In this document: positions 26,517 through 35,599 of the stretch, piece after piece
Layout of the letters: every line of letters starts with the position of its first letter
Numbering within the stretch: position 1 is the first letter of the stretch
From: Myxococcus fulvus
GTDB taxonomy: Bacteria > Myxococcota > Myxococcia > Myxococcales > Myxococcaceae
Length of the DNA: 64,000 nucleotides
NCBI RefSeq assembly: GCF_900111765.1
Contig: NZ_FOIB01000002.1
Span: 806,001-870,000 of the forward strand
Direction of reading: 5' to 3'
Notes under the pieces: generated by a model
The model's input: the letters and a program-made list of their open reading frames with translations, nothing else
What the model was told of the DNA's origin: nothing
Databases searched by the model: none
Position numbers and translations under genes: made by a program

Positions 26517-26563
26517 TGAGACATGCTTACCGCCGTGGCGGGGAGGAACCGCCACATGTCTCA
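26517..26563 (+). promoter_or_regulatory. Nested leader hairpin with Shine-Dalgarno in the loop and start codon in the stem
   Basis: TGAGACATG (26517-26525) is perfectly complementary to CATGTCTCA (26555-26563), which contains the ATG start at 26556. Inside it, TGGCGG (26536-26541) pairs with CCGCCA (26549-26554), leaving GGAGGAA, the Shine-Dalgarno, as the apical loop. An alternative pairing of CCGCC (26530-26534) with GGCGG (26537-26541) would break the inner stem. The geometry is that of a translational control element. Confidence 0.5.
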
Positions 26564-26747
26564 ACGTCCGAACGTGACGAAGGAAAACGACGTCTGGGTT
26601 CTCCGTATCGAAAAGGAGAACGGCAAGGTGCAGGAGTACCGGTGCGCCACCGAGAACCAGGCCCGGCAATTGGCCCTGGTGATGTCCAAGCCGGACACGG
26701 GTGCTCCGCCACGCCCGCCGTCGCCGCCGCGCCAGGCCGGCCAATGA
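26556..26747 (+). CDS. 63-residue hypothetical protein with a C-terminal Pro-rich tail
   Basis: From ATG 26556 (SD GGGGAGGAA seven bases away) it reads MSQRPNVTKENDVWVLRIEK, then ENGKVQEYRCATENQARQLA, LVMSKPD and a Pro/Arg/Gln tail. The N-terminal 47 residues look like a single small beta-beta-alpha unit that could bind a partner or nucleic acid; one Cys is present. An ATG at 26523 in the same frame would add 11 residues but has no ribosome site. No family is recognised. The next gene starts 26 bases on. The leader structure suggests regulated translation. Confidence 0.7.
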   Translation: MSQRPNVTKENDVWVLRIEKENGKVQEYRCATENQARQLALVMSKPDTGAPPRPPSPPRQAGQ

Positions 26748-26773
26748 GATAAGGCACGGGCAAGGAGCTGCCC

Positions 26774-27634
26774 GTGTCCCTCTCTCTCGAATCCCGCTTC
26801 GTCGACGCCCAGGGCCTGCGCCTTCACGTGCGCGTGCGTCCAGGCGCCCCCACCCGGCCCGCCGTCCTGTTCCTCCACGGCTGGCTGGACCACTCCCACA
26901 GCTTTGACGCCGTCCTCGAGCACGTGCCCGCCGACTGGCGCGTGGCGCTGCTCGACTTCCGCGGCATGGGCCAGAGCGCCCACGCCCCGCCCGAGGCGAA
27001 CTATCAAGCCGCGGACCACCTCCTGGACGTGGAGGCCGCGCTGGATGGGCTGGGCTTCGAGCAGGCCCACCTGGTCGGCCACTCGCTCGGCGGCATCATC
27101 GCGCTGACGTACGCCTCGGTGCGGCCCGAGCGCGTGCTGGACGTGGCGCTCATCGAGAGCCTGGGCCCCACCGGCGGCCCACCCGAGTACGCGGTGGAGC
27201 GGCTGCGCGCCTTCCTGAACGACGCGCGCCGGCCGCCGAACTCCAAGCCCTATCCCAACGTGGAGGCCGCCGCCGCGCGCCTCCGGGAGAACAACCCCAC
27301 CCTGCCCCCGGCCGCTGCCTTGCACCTGGCCCGGTACGGCACCCGGCCCCATGAGAAAGGAGGCGTGGCCTTCACGTTTGATCCACGACACCGCCGCAGG
27401 TTCGCGCACGGACACGACGAGGCGCAGTGGCTCGCGCTGCAGGAGCAGGTGCGCTGCCCGGTGCTCCTCATCCGGGGCCAGGACGGGCTGTGGCCCGACG
27501 CGGCGAAGCTGGACCGGCGGCTTGGGGCGCTTCGTACACTTTCGGGCCCTCCGCTCGTGCTCCCGGGTGGGCATCACGTCCACATGGAGCGTGCCCAGGA
27601 TGTCGCCCGCGCGCTCGCGGACTTCATCCGCTGA
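26774..27634 (+). CDS. Alpha/beta hydrolase
   Basis: The 286-residue protein from GTG 26774 (SD AAGGAG) has the alpha/beta-hydrolase core: oxyanion HGWLDHSHSFD (35-45), DFRGMGQS (61-68), nucleophile S104 in LVGHSLGGIIALTYA, an acidic residue in LLIRGQDGLWPD and the catalytic His in LPGGHHVHMERAQDVA. It is probably a soluble esterase or serine hydrolase; the substrate is not predictable. It follows the 63-residue gene closely and may be co-transcribed. Confidence 0.9.
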   Translation: MSLSLESRFVDAQGLRLHVRVRPGAPTRPAVLFLHGWLDHSHSFDAVLEHVPADWRVALLDFRGMGQSAHAPPEANYQAADHLLDVEAALDGLGFEQAHLVGHSLGGIIALTYASVRPERVLDVALIESLGPTGGPPEYAVERLRAFLNDARRPPNSKPYPNVEAAAARLRENNPTLPPAAALHLARYGTRPHEKGGVAFTFDPRHRRRFAHGHDEAQWLALQEQVRCPVLLIRGQDGLWPDAAKLDRRLGALRTLSGPPLVLPGGHHVHMERAQDVARALADFIR

Positions 27635-27853
27635 GGCTGTCACCCGGTCAGAACGCCCGGAAAACTCTTTCTCAGGCGTGGGCAAGTCGGTTCCATCCCA
27701 GGCTCCTTACCGCCACTGCGCATCCCAACCCCTTGAATTCAGGACAGCGTCCTCGTCCTTTCGGTTGGTATGCGATTTGGATTACCGCTCCTCGGCGGAT
27801 CACGCACCGGACCCATCTGGGGGCGTGTGGGGAGAAGGGTGAGGGAGCGGACA

Positions 27854-30800
27854 ATGGGGATGGGGTTGAGGGGGCGAGTCCTCGCGTTGGCGGTGCTCGT
27901 CACCACCACGCTGGCGTGTCACGAGGGGAATGAAACCCGCTCGGTGCAAGCCACCGCGGTGGTGGACATGGACGTGCTCGACTTCGGCGAGGTGCCGGTG
28001 GGCGAGTGGCGGGAGCGAGAAGTGCGCATCCGCAATGTCGGCTATGTGCCCTTCTTCGCCATCGAGGCACTGGCCATCATCGGCAACCCCTCGTACGAGG
28101 TGGAGCTGACGGACGGTGGCGGACGGGTGATGCCGGGCGAGTCGCACCTGGTGAAGGTGCGCTTCCATCCCCTGGCCGAGGGCGTGACGGAGGAGACGGT
28201 GTTCGTCTCCACGGACGCCAACCAGGGCGCGCAGGCGCAGGTGCGCGTCACCGGCCTGGGCACGCCCACGCAAATCGGGCTGCATCCGCCGGTGCTCGAC
28301 TACGAGACGTTGGAGGTGGACAGCGACCGCAAGCTGACGGTCACCATCACCAACCCGGTGGACCTGCCGCTGACGCTCGCGGTGCGCGGCGACTGGCCGG
28401 ACCCCTTCACGCCCGACACGATTACGATTCCGCCCAACTCCACCGTGGAGGTGGGCACGCAGTACCTGCCGCGCGCGCTGGGCAGCATGGACGCGAAGCT
28501 GGAGGTCCGCTCGTGCGAGGCGTGCACGCCGTCGGTGGTGGAGCTCAAGGGCAACTCGGTGGCGAGCGCCTTCGTGTTCGACCCGGCGCCCGTGCCGTTC
28601 GATTTGATTCCGGTGCACGAGCGCACGAAGTCGTTCACCCGCGCGCGCAACATCACCTGGCGGCCGGTGACGATTTCGCAGCTCATCACCAGCGACCACG
28701 CCTTCGTGCCGCTCTCCAAGCCGGAGGGCTCCACGGTGGCGCCGGGCGAGGTGGTGGAGTTGCCCATGGAGTTCGCGGCGCGCTTCTCCGGCCCCAACGT
28801 GGGCGACCTCAAGGTGCAGTACGCGTCCGACAAGCCGCGCCAGTCGGAGGTCATCCTGGACGCGCGAGGCGGCCGGCCCACGCTGGCGGTGACGCCCGTG
28901 GCGCTGGACTTCGGCGAGCTGCCGGTGGGCGGCAAGGTGGAGAAGGTCATCCGCATCACCAACGCGGGCACCAACGGCTCGCTGCGCTTCATGGGCGTCG
29001 CGTCCGACGGGGACAGCACCCAGTTCAACGTGGACGTGCCCACGCGCGGCACGCAGCGGCTGCCGTGGGCCTCGGGGGCGTGGCCCACGCTGGAGTCGGG
29101 CGGGCTGGAGATTGCCCCGGGCAACGACGCCTTGGAGCTGAAGGTCTACTTCGAGCCGACGGTGGAGGGCAGCTTCCGGGCCCGGCTGCGCGTGCGCTCG
29201 GATGACCTGTTCAACGCGGAGCGCGAAATCATCCTCACCGGTCGCTCGCGCACCAGCGGTCCGTGCGTGTACGAGCTGTCGCCGCAGCCGGCGATGGACT
29301 TCGGCAACGTGGTGCCGGGCCGCGGCGCGGTGCTGGGCTTCCGCTTCAAGAACCCCGGCCGGGCCGAGTGCGCGGTGAAGGACGTGCACCTGTCCAACGA
29401 CGCGGGCGGCGCGTTCTTCATGCCGGGCGGCCGGCTGACGGGCGGCGTGGTGCTCTACGACACGGCCTTCAGCGCCATGGTGGCCTTCCGGCCGCAGACG
29501 GAGGGCGAGTACACGGGTGAGCTCAGGCTCACGGTGAACAACCCGGCGGCGCCCACGGTGACGCTGCCGCTCAAGGGTGTGTCGCGCCAGAGCTGCCTCG
29601 TGGCCACGCCGTCCTACGTGGACTTCGGCCCCATCCGCTACGACTGCGCCGCGGCGCCTCGCAAGACGTACATCTCCAACCGGTGCAGCGAGCCGCTCAC
29701 GGTGACGGGCGCGGACATCGGCCAGGGGACGAGCACGCAGTTCTCGCTGCTGACGCCCATCACCCAGCCGCGCACGCTGCAGGCGGGCGAGGGCTTCGAG
29801 CTGGAGGTGGACTACTCGCGCACCGTGCTGGGCCAGCACTACTCGCCCCTGTACCTGCGCACGGCGACGGACCCGACGCCCTTCCTGGTGCCGCTCTTGG
29901 GCGAGACGAACCACGAGGGCATCCAGGTGGACCGCTACACGCAGGGCACCGACAGCCAGCTGGACGTGCTCTTCGTGGTGTCCAACACGACGACGATGGA
30001 CCCGTACCAGGAGCGCCTGAAGGCGGCGATTCCGGGCTGGCTGGACTACGCGCGGCAGCAGAACGTGGACGTGCGCATGGGCGTCACCAGCACGGGCCTG
30101 GTGCAGCGCGGGCCGCAGTGCGGCGGCGGGGCCAACGGCGGCGAGGCCGGGCGCCTGTTCCCTGTCGACGGCAACCGGGCGCGCGTGCTGTCCAGCTCCA
30201 GTCCCAATGCGGCGGCGGGCCTGCAGGCGAACATCGACGTGGGCCTGTGCCACAACCTGGTGCAGGGCCTGGAGACGATGCGGCAGGCCTTGTCGGCGCC
30301 CCTGTCCGAGCAGACGGATGACCCGCGCACCCCGCAGCCCAACGACGGCAACTGGGGCTTCACGCGGCCGGCGGCGCGCATGGCGGTGGTGGTGCTGGCG
30401 GACGAGGACGACAACTCGGGCTTCGCGCCGGACAGCTACATCCAGTTCCTCCAGACGCTGAAGGGCACGGGCATGTCGCACCGCAGCCAGCTCTACGCGC
30501 TGGTGCCCACCGACGGCCGCTGCACCACGGCGGGCAGTGACGCGGACCGCTTCCTCGAGGTGGCGCGCGGCACGGGTGGCCGGGCGGAGTCCATCTGCGA
30601 GGGCAACTACCGGCCGCTGCTCGACTCGGTCATCCAGCGCGCGGGCGACTTGCAGGCGGACTTCCCGCTCACGACGACGCCCACGGGCCAGGCGGAGATG
30701 TCCGTGTTCGTGCAGGGCCAGCCGGTGCCGGAGAGCCAGTGGGCGTACGACGGGGCGACGAACTCCATCGTCTTCGGTGGCGCGGCGGTGCCTCGTCCCG

Positions 30801-30862
30801 GGCAGGCGGTGGAGGTGCGCTACCGCAGCGTGTGCAAGACGCCGCCCACCACGAGCCCCTGA
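27854..30862 (+). CDS. Choice-of-anchor D (ASH-repeat) lipoprotein with a degenerate vWA-like domain
   Basis: From ATG 27854 there are 1002 residues with a lipoprotein-like signal (VLVTTTLAC, Cys near 25). At least six immunoglobulin-like ASH/choice-of-anchor D units follow, marked by LDFGEVPVGEW, LDYETLEVDSDRKLTVTITN, VPFDLIPVHERT, LDFGELPVGGKVEKVIRITN, MDFGNVVPGRGAVLGFRFKN and VDFGPIRYDC. From about residue 700 a vWA-like domain begins (LDVLFVVSNTTTMDPYQERL) with a second conserved strand MAVVVLADEDDNSGF; the first MIDAS Asp is replaced by Ser. It is probably an outer-membrane or surface protein; the binding partner is unknown. An upstream ATG (27770) lacks an SD. Confidence 0.85.
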   Translation: MGMGLRGRVLALAVLVTTTLACHEGNETRSVQATAVVDMDVLDFGEVPVGEWREREVRIRNVGYVPFFAIEALAIIGNPSYEVELTDGGGRVMPGESHLVKVRFHPLAEGVTEETVFVSTDANQGAQAQVRVTGLGTPTQIGLHPPVLDYETLEVDSDRKLTVTITNPVDLPLTLAVRGDWPDPFTPDTITIPPNSTVEVGTQYLPRALGSMDAKLEVRSCEACTPSVVELKGNSVASAFVFDPAPVPFDLIPVHERTKSFTRARNITWRPVTISQLITSDHAFVPLSKPEGSTVAPGEVVELPMEFAARFSGPNVGDLKVQYASDKPRQSEVILDARGGRPTLAVTPVALDFGELPVGGKVEKVIRITNAGTNGSLRFMGVASDGDSTQFNVDVPTRGTQRLPWASGAWPTLESGGLEIAPGNDALELKVYFEPTVEGSFRARLRVRSDDLFNAEREIILTGRSRTSGPCVYELSPQPAMDFGNVVPGRGAVLGFRFKNPGRAECAVKDVHLSNDAGGAFFMPGGRLTGGVVLYDTAFSAMVAFRPQTEGEYTGELRLTVNNPAAPTVTLPLKGVSRQSCLVATPSYVDFGPIRYDCAAAPRKTYISNRCSEPLTVTGADIGQGTSTQFSLLTPITQPRTLQAGEGFELEVDYSRTVLGQHYSPLYLRTATDPTPFLVPLLGETNHEGIQVDRYTQGTDSQLDVLFVVSNTTTMDPYQERLKAAIPGWLDYARQQNVDVRMGVTSTGLVQRGPQCGGGANGGEAGRLFPVDGNRARVLSSSSPNAAAGLQANIDVGLCHNLVQGLETMRQALSAPLSEQTDDPRTPQPNDGNWGFTRPAARMAVVVLADEDDNSGFAPDSYIQFLQTLKGTGMSHRSQLYALVPTDGRCTTAGSDADRFLEVARGTGGRAESICEGNYRPLLDSVIQRAGDLQADFPLTTTPTGQAEMSVFVQGQPVPESQWAYDGATNSIVFGGAAVPRPGQAVEVRYRSVCKTPPTTSP

Positions 30863-30872
30863 GTGAGGGGTG

Positions 30873-30906
30873 GGCCCCACGTCCTCTGGGAGGTGGGGCC
30901 TTTCGT
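30873..30906 (+). terminator. Rho-independent-like terminator after the choice-of-anchor lipoprotein
   Basis: GGCCCCAC (30873-30880) pairs perfectly with GTGGGGCC (30893-30900) over a 12-base loop, followed by TTTCGT. It lies 11 bases after the stop. Confidence 0.65.
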
Positions 30907-30939
30907 GTGGCGGGGAAATGACGCGCCGCGGGCTTCCTC

Positions 30940-32385
30940 ATGTGGCCCCGGCGCGGCTATCGTGGCGTCGACGTGGAGACATTCGGCCGCTACGAGCTGC
31001 TCCGGAAGATCGCCATCGGCGGCATGGGCGCCGTCTATCTGGCCCGGCAGAAGGGGCCGGTGGGCTTCCAGAAGCTGCTGGTGGTGAAGCGGCTGCTGCC
31101 CCACCTGTCCGAGGACGATGAGTTCATCGAGATGTTCCTGGACGAGGGGCGCATCGCCGCGCACCTGAACCACCCGAACATCGCCCAGATTTATGATTTG
31201 GGTGACGTGGACGGGCAGTACTTCATCGCCATGGAGTACGTGCACGGCGAGGCGGTGGGGCCGCTGGGACTCAGGGCACAGCAGCGCAAGCTGACGATTC
31301 CCCTGGGGCTCAAGTGCCGCATCATCGCGGACGCGGCGGCGGGGCTGGATGCGGCGCACAACGCGCGCAGCCCGTCGGGACGCAAGCTGGCGTTGATCCA
31401 CCGGGACGTGTCACCGCAGAACGTGCTCGTCGGCTACAACGGTGGCGTCAAGCTCATCGACTTCGGGGTGGCCAAGGCGTCGGGGAAGTTCTCCCAGACG
31501 GTGGTGGGCACCATCAAGGGCAAGCACGCGTACATGTCCCCGGAGCAGGCGCGGGGCGAGCCGTTGGACCACCGCTCCGACATCTTCGGATTGGGGACGG
31601 TGTTCTACGAGCTGCTGACGCACCAGCGGCTGTTCAAGCGCGACACCGAGATCGCCACGCTCAAGGCGGTGGTGGGGACGAAGATTGTCCCTCCGTCCGA
31701 GGTGATGCCGGACATCCCGAAGGAGCTGGACGCCATCGTGCTCAAGGCGCTGGCGCGCAAGCGCGAGGAGCGCTTCGCGTCGGCGGGTGAGGTGCAGCTC
31801 GCGCTGGATGAGTTCCTGGTGCAGCAGAAGCTGCACGCGACGCCCGCGCACCTCGCGGCGTTCATGCAGGACACGTATTCGGAGGAGCTGGAGGAGGAGC
31901 GGCTCGCGGCCGAGCCCACCGTCATCCACTACGACCCGAGGCTCGCGGCCCGGCAGCAGGCGGCCGCTGCGGCCGCGGCGGCGGGTGACACGGCGGGCTC
32001 CGGGCAGCGGCCCACGGCACGTCCGACGCCCGCGGGGACACCGGCGCGCAAGCCCGGGGGGTCCTCGGCCTCGGCTCCGGCGATGGTGAAGGACCCGAGC
32101 GGCGTGTCGGCCTCGTCGACCTCCCCCATGGCGCCCGCCCGGCGCGCGCCCACGGGGTCCTCGGCGGCGACGGCACCCGTGGCGGGACGAAGCGGGACGA
32201 GTGGTGGCTCGGCGGCGCCCGCGCGAAGCGGTGGCTCGACCTCGTCCGCCGCGCCGATGCCCGCCAAGGGAGGCACGGGCTCGGGCAGGGCGCCCTCACC
32301 TCCTCCAGGCAGGACGGCGGGCTCGGCGCCCAAGCGCGTGCCCACGCGGACTCCCGAGCCGCCCGAGGAACCCGAGGAGCCTTAA
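30940..32385 (+). CDS. Cytoplasmic eukaryotic-like Ser/Thr protein kinase
   Basis: The 481-residue protein has a complete kinase domain (about 15-290): a Gly-rich loop KIAIGGMGAVYLA with the first Gly missing, a catalytic Lys in LLVVKRLLPHL, HRDVSPQNVLV (catalytic loop), DFGVAK, and the SPE form of the APE motif in YMSPEQARG. The C-terminal 150 residues are a low-complexity Ala/Ser/Pro/Gly tail with scattered Thr and no transmembrane helix, so it is soluble. GTG at 30973 is an alternative start that would remove 11 residues. Myxobacteria encode many such kinases; the substrate is unknown and no obvious partner lies nearby. Confidence 0.93.
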   Translation: MWPRRGYRGVDVETFGRYELLRKIAIGGMGAVYLARQKGPVGFQKLLVVKRLLPHLSEDDEFIEMFLDEGRIAAHLNHPNIAQIYDLGDVDGQYFIAMEYVHGEAVGPLGLRAQQRKLTIPLGLKCRIIADAAAGLDAAHNARSPSGRKLALIHRDVSPQNVLVGYNGGVKLIDFGVAKASGKFSQTVVGTIKGKHAYMSPEQARGEPLDHRSDIFGLGTVFYELLTHQRLFKRDTEIATLKAVVGTKIVPPSEVMPDIPKELDAIVLKALARKREERFASAGEVQLALDEFLVQQKLHATPAHLAAFMQDTYSEELEEERLAAEPTVIHYDPRLAARQQAAAAAAAAGDTAGSGQRPTARPTPAGTPARKPGGSSASAPAMVKDPSGVSASSTSPMAPARRAPTGSSAATAPVAGRSGTSGGSAAPARSGGSTSSAAPMPAKGGTGSGRAPSPPPGRTAGSAPKRVPTRTPEPPEEPEEP

Positions 32386-32584
32386 GCCCGCCCCTGCGCG
32401 GCGTACCTCGATGCGAGCACGCCGGAGCCTTGACTTCGCTTCGGCTCGGCGACCGCGACGGCGACCTCGAGATGCGCTGCGCGAGGACCATCCCAGGCTC
32501 GCTCGCGAGTCCGAGGTGCTCACGCGAGCACGGCGCGCACCTCGACGGGACACAGCCGGGGCTGTGTCCCGGAGGCGCGGTGAT

Positions 32585-32947
32585 TCACTTGCTGCGGCCG
32601 TCGTACTGGAACGTCTTCACCGTGTTCAGGTCGACGCCGTCCAGGCAGCGCACGTTGATGGCCGCCATCTCGGAGCCATCCGGGCCCTTGCCGCGCGCGA
32701 AGGAGCGCACGCCGCACTTCGAGCAGAACAGGTGGTGGATGATGTTCTGGTTGAACTGGTAGTCCGTCAGGGCGCCCTCGCCCGAGCGCAGCGTGAACTG
32801 CGACACCGGCGTGAAGCTCAGCATCGTCCCGGTCTTCTGACAGATGGAACAGTTGCACTGGATGGCCGGCTGGGACAAATCCAGTTGCACCTCGTACCGC
32901 ACCTGACCGCAGTGACAGCCGCCCTCGTAGCTCTTGAGTTCGCTCAT
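32585..32947 (-). CDS. GFA/CENP-V family zinc protein
   Basis: The 120-residue protein has the full set of GFA zinc ligands: GGCHCGQVRYEV, CNCSICQKTG and FCSKCGVRSF. The family (glutathione-dependent formaldehyde-activating enzyme/CENP-V) includes S-hydroxymethylglutathione-related proteins, but most bacterial members are uncharacterised. An ATG three codons upstream (32956) is an alternative start. The gene lies 85 bases downstream of the PhnD-like gene on the same strand. Confidence 0.9.
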   Translation of the reverse strand: MSELKSYEGGCHCGQVRYEVQLDLSQPAIQCNCSICQKTGTMLSFTPVSQFTLRSGEGALTDYQFNQNIIHHLFCSKCGVRSFARGKGPDGSEMAAINVRCLDGVDLNTVKTFQYDGRSK

Positions 32948-33032
32948 GCGCGGCATCCTGCATGCGCTCGCACGGACGTCCACGCGAAAACGCGCGCCGC
33001 GACGCGGCAAGGAGCCCACCCCACCCGAGGCG

Positions 33033-33857
33033 CTACAGGCTCGCGAGCGCCACGCGGTACAGCGCGCGGTAGCCCATGCGCGGCGCGGGCTCGAAGCGCT
33101 CCGCGTTGAAGATGTCCTTGAGCAGCGCCACGCCCTCCGGCGAGGACTGCAGCCCCTGCAGCGTCGTCTCCAGCGCCGCCACCAGCTGCGGCTGCAGCCC
33201 CATGGCCACCGGCACGCCGTCGTTGGGCGCCTCGTCCGTATAGGCAATCAGCTCGAACCGGCGCCCCGCGCCCGCCCCCAGCACATCCTCCACGCCCGTG
33301 GTGTACGTCAGCCCCGTGGAGGCCGGCGGGCAGAACACGCTCGCCACATCCGCCTTGCCGTCCAGCACCGACTCCAGCGCGCCCCGGTACGAGCCCGTGA
33401 AGTGCTGCGCGAAGAAGGCCCGCGCCGGCTCCAGGCCCTGCGCCTTCAGGTACGCGGTGGGGAGCAGGAACCCCGCCACCGAATCCCGGTCCACCCACGC
33501 CGCCGTGGCGCCCTTGAGCCGGTCCACCGACAGCCCCGCCCCCGAGCGGCACACCAGCGCGGAGCGGTAGGACGACATGCCCCGGCGCACCCCGCGCACC
33601 ACCACCCGCACCCCCATGGCCTCCATCCGCGCGCACACGAAGGGAGGCGCCCACGCCGCGTCCGCGCGTCCGGAGAGCAGGTCCTTGGCGAGCGTCTCGT
33701 AGCTCGACGCGACGCTCACCTCCACCAGCTTGCCCAGGGCCCGCTGGAGGAAGGCCGCCAGCCGGTCCGCGCGCTCCCGCGCCGTTTCACTGCCCAATGA
33801 CGGCGGCAGTCCGAAGCGGAAGGAGTGTCGGGTCGCGGAAGGGACTTGAAGGGGCAT
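33033..33857 (-). CDS. PhnD-like phosphate/phosphonate-binding fold protein without a signal peptide
   Basis: From ATG 33857 the protein has 274 residues with a type II periplasmic-binding fold of the PhnD/PF12974 type: FRFGLPPSLGSE, VEVSVASSYETLAKDLLSGRADAAWAPP, VDRDSVAGFLLPTAYLKAQGL and DVASVFCPPAS. Unlike true transport receptors it shows no signal peptide or lipobox, and no ABC permease or ATPase genes are adjacent. It may be a cytoplasmic ligand sensor or have lost export. It sits 13 bases downstream of the tandem TerB gene and is probably in the same operon as ttcA. Confidence 0.8.
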   Translation of the reverse strand: MPLQVPSATRHSFRFGLPPSLGSETARERADRLAAFLQRALGKLVEVSVASSYETLAKDLLSGRADAAWAPPFVCARMEAMGVRVVVRGVRRGMSSYRSALVCRSGAGLSVDRLKGATAAWVDRDSVAGFLLPTAYLKAQGLEPARAFFAQHFTGSYRGALESVLDGKADVASVFCPPASTGLTYTTGVEDVLGAGAGRRFELIAYTDEAPNDGVPVAMGLQPQLVAALETTLQGLQSSPEGVALLKDIFNAERFEPAPRMGYRALYRVALASL

Positions 33858-33870
33858 ACCGCTCCCCTGA

Positions 33871-34695
33871 TTACCCCTCCCTGCCCAGTCGCGCCACTTC
33901 GTCGTCGGCCAGACCGAACGTCGCCTGGAGCAGGTCCAGGATTCGCTGCTCCGGGAGGCTGGGCTCCCCACCCGCGTGGGCAATCTTCGTGGCCAGCCGG
34001 AAGGCCTTCACCCGCTGGGTGTGCGTCGTCAGGCCGTGGGCCAGCACCTGGAGCCGCTGGGGCAGCCCCTCGGCGGACAGCGCCGCCACCGCCTCGCTCA
34101 CGAAGCTCTGCGCGCGCTCCGGGCTGACGTTCTCGAACAGGGGGTCCGCCGCGAAGCTCTCCACCAGCGCCCGGGCCTCGGCCTCCTTCAGCCGCCCGTC
34201 CGCCGCGCTCACCAGCACCATGACCTCCGCGAACAGCCGCTCCAACGGCTCGCCCAGCGCCTCCGCCAGGCTGCCGCCGTTCTCGATGACGTCGATGATT
34301 TGAGCCACCTCGTCCTCGGAGATGCCCAGCGCGGCCTGGAACGTCTTCAACAGCCCCAGCTCCGTGCGCGTGGCCCGCTGGTCCGCCAGCGCCACCGCCG
34401 CCGCCAGTCCGAAGGCCAGCATCCGGTTCTTGTGGTCCGGCAGCCGCCGCCTCAACGACGCCAGCACGTCCTCCAAATCCCGCGCCTCCGACAGGCGGGC
34501 CGCGCTGGACTCCACGAGCGCGTTGAGCTCCTCCGGACGCGTGCCCTCGAACTCCGGCCGCTCCAGCACGCGGCTGATCAACGTCTGCATCTCCCGCTGA
34601 GAGACACGGCCGTCCGCCATCGCCGCCAGCAACATCACCTCCACCAGCGCGGCGTTGCGTTCCTTGCGCGCGCTCACTGCCTGCTCTCGAGCCAT
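33871..34695 (-). CDS. Tandem TerB-like domain protein
   Basis: The 274-residue protein holds two TerB-like all-helical domains (about 12-125 and 140-265). Each has the metal-site style acidic signature: [22 protein letters not shown] in the first, [25 protein letters not shown] in the second, and a matching second helix pair ([26 protein letters not shown]). TerB proteins occur in tellurite/stress systems and bind metals; here no other ter genes are present. The start (34695) overlaps the ttcA end by 22 bases. The function is unknown. Confidence 0.75.
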   Translation of the reverse strand: MAREQAVSARKERNAALVEVMLLAAMADGRVSQREMQTLISRVLERPEFEGTRPEELNALVESSAARLSEARDLEDVLASLRRRLPDHKNRMLAFGLAAAVALADQRATRTELGLLKTFQAALGISEDEVAQIIDVIENGGSLAEALGEPLERLFAEVMVLVSAADGRLKEAEARALVESFAADPLFENVSPERAQSFVSEAVAALSAEGLPQRLQVLAHGLTTHTQRVKAFRLATKIAHAGGEPSLPEQRILDLLQATFGLADDEVARLGREG

Positions 34696-35534
34696 GGGCC
34701 GGCTCCCCCTTGCGTGTCCTGCGTGTCTTGAGTGGGCGCCGCAGACTCGGCCCCGCCGGCGTTGAGCGGGTCCGGGTTGAGCGTCCGGTCCATCAGGTGC
34801 GACGGCCGCACGTTGGCCATCGCGTTCAGCACGCTCTGACGGACGTTGGGAATCTCCTTGCCCAGCTCCTCCATCAGCTTCTGCATCCGCTTGCGCTGCA
34901 GGTTCTCCTGCGTGCCGCACAAATCGCACGGGATGATGGGGAAGGCCTTCAGCTCCGCGAACTTCGCGATGTCCTTCTCCGGCGCGTAGCACAACGGCCG
35001 GATGACCACGTTGCGCCCGTCATCGCTCTTGAGCAGCGGCGGCATCGCCTTGATGGAGCCGGCGAAGAACAGGTTCAACAGGAGCGTGTGGATGAGGTCG
35101 TCGCGGTGGTGGCCCAGCGCAATCTTGTTGTAACCGAGTTCCACCGCCGCCGTGTAGAGGATGCCCCGGCGCATGCGCGAGCAGACCGCGCACTGCGTCT
35201 TCCCCGGCGGGGTCTTCTCCAGGACGATGCTGTACGTGTCCTCCTTGAGGAGCTTGTACGCGTAGCCCTCCCGTTGGAAGTACTCCTCCAGGACGTGGCC
35301 GGGGAATCCCGGGTGTCCTTGGTCCAGGTTCACCGCGAGCAGGTCGAACTTCACCGGCGCGCGGCGCTGCAGCTCCCGGAGCAGGTAGAGCATGGTGTAG
35401 GAGTCCTTGCCTCCGGACACACCCACCATGATGCGGTCCCCGTCCTCGATGAGGCGGTGGTCCGCGATGGCTCGGCCCATGTGGCCAAGCAGACTCTTCT
35501 CCAGGCGCTGGACGTCATTCATCGGCGTGGCCAT
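34674..35534 (-). CDS. ttcA: tRNA 2-thiocytidine synthetase TtcA
   Basis: TtcA thiolates cytidine 32 of several tRNAs using ATP and a [4Fe-4S] cluster. The 286-residue protein has the PP-loop SGGKDS (40-45), the cluster/catalytic Cys pair in [12 protein letters not shown] and a third Cys in IPCDLCGTQ, plus [18 protein letters not shown]. The true start may be the Met at residue 5 (35522). A Gln/Thr-rich C-terminal tail of about 25 residues is unusual. It is first in a run with the TerB and PhnD-like genes and divergent from rnd. Confidence 0.95.
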   Translation of the reverse strand: MATPMNDVQRLEKSLLGHMGRAIADHRLIEDGDRIMVGVSGGKDSYTMLYLLRELQRRAPVKFDLLAVNLDQGHPGFPGHVLEEYFQREGYAYKLLKEDTYSIVLEKTPPGKTQCAVCSRMRRGILYTAAVELGYNKIALGHHRDDLIHTLLLNLFFAGSIKAMPPLLKSDDGRNVVIRPLCYAPEKDIAKFAELKAFPIIPCDLCGTQENLQRKRMQKLMEELGKEIPNVRQSVLNAMANVRPSHLMDRTLNPDPLNAGGAESAAPTQDTQDTQGGAGPWLESRQ

Positions 35535-35599
35535 CCTAGCGGCGGCCCGGGAAAAAACACGTCATTCAGGCGGTCCGGTCCGCTAGCCTGCTCAGCTCG

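Noticed and set aside
27800..30880. A 1026-codon open frame antisense to the choice-of-anchor lipoprotein, and similar 700-850-codon antisense frames at 5288-7441, 21962-24412 and 23779-26343
   Set aside because: Their translations are Arg/His/Gly/Ala-rich with no family features and mirror the GC3-biased codons of real genes on the other strand; they are expected in 70% GC DNA.
33033..33857. Phosphonate ABC transporter operon
   Set aside because: Only the PhnD-fold protein is present, without signal peptide, permease or ATPase.
33871..34695. Tellurite resistance operon
   Set aside because: Only TerB-like domains occur; no terC, terD or terZ genes are nearby.
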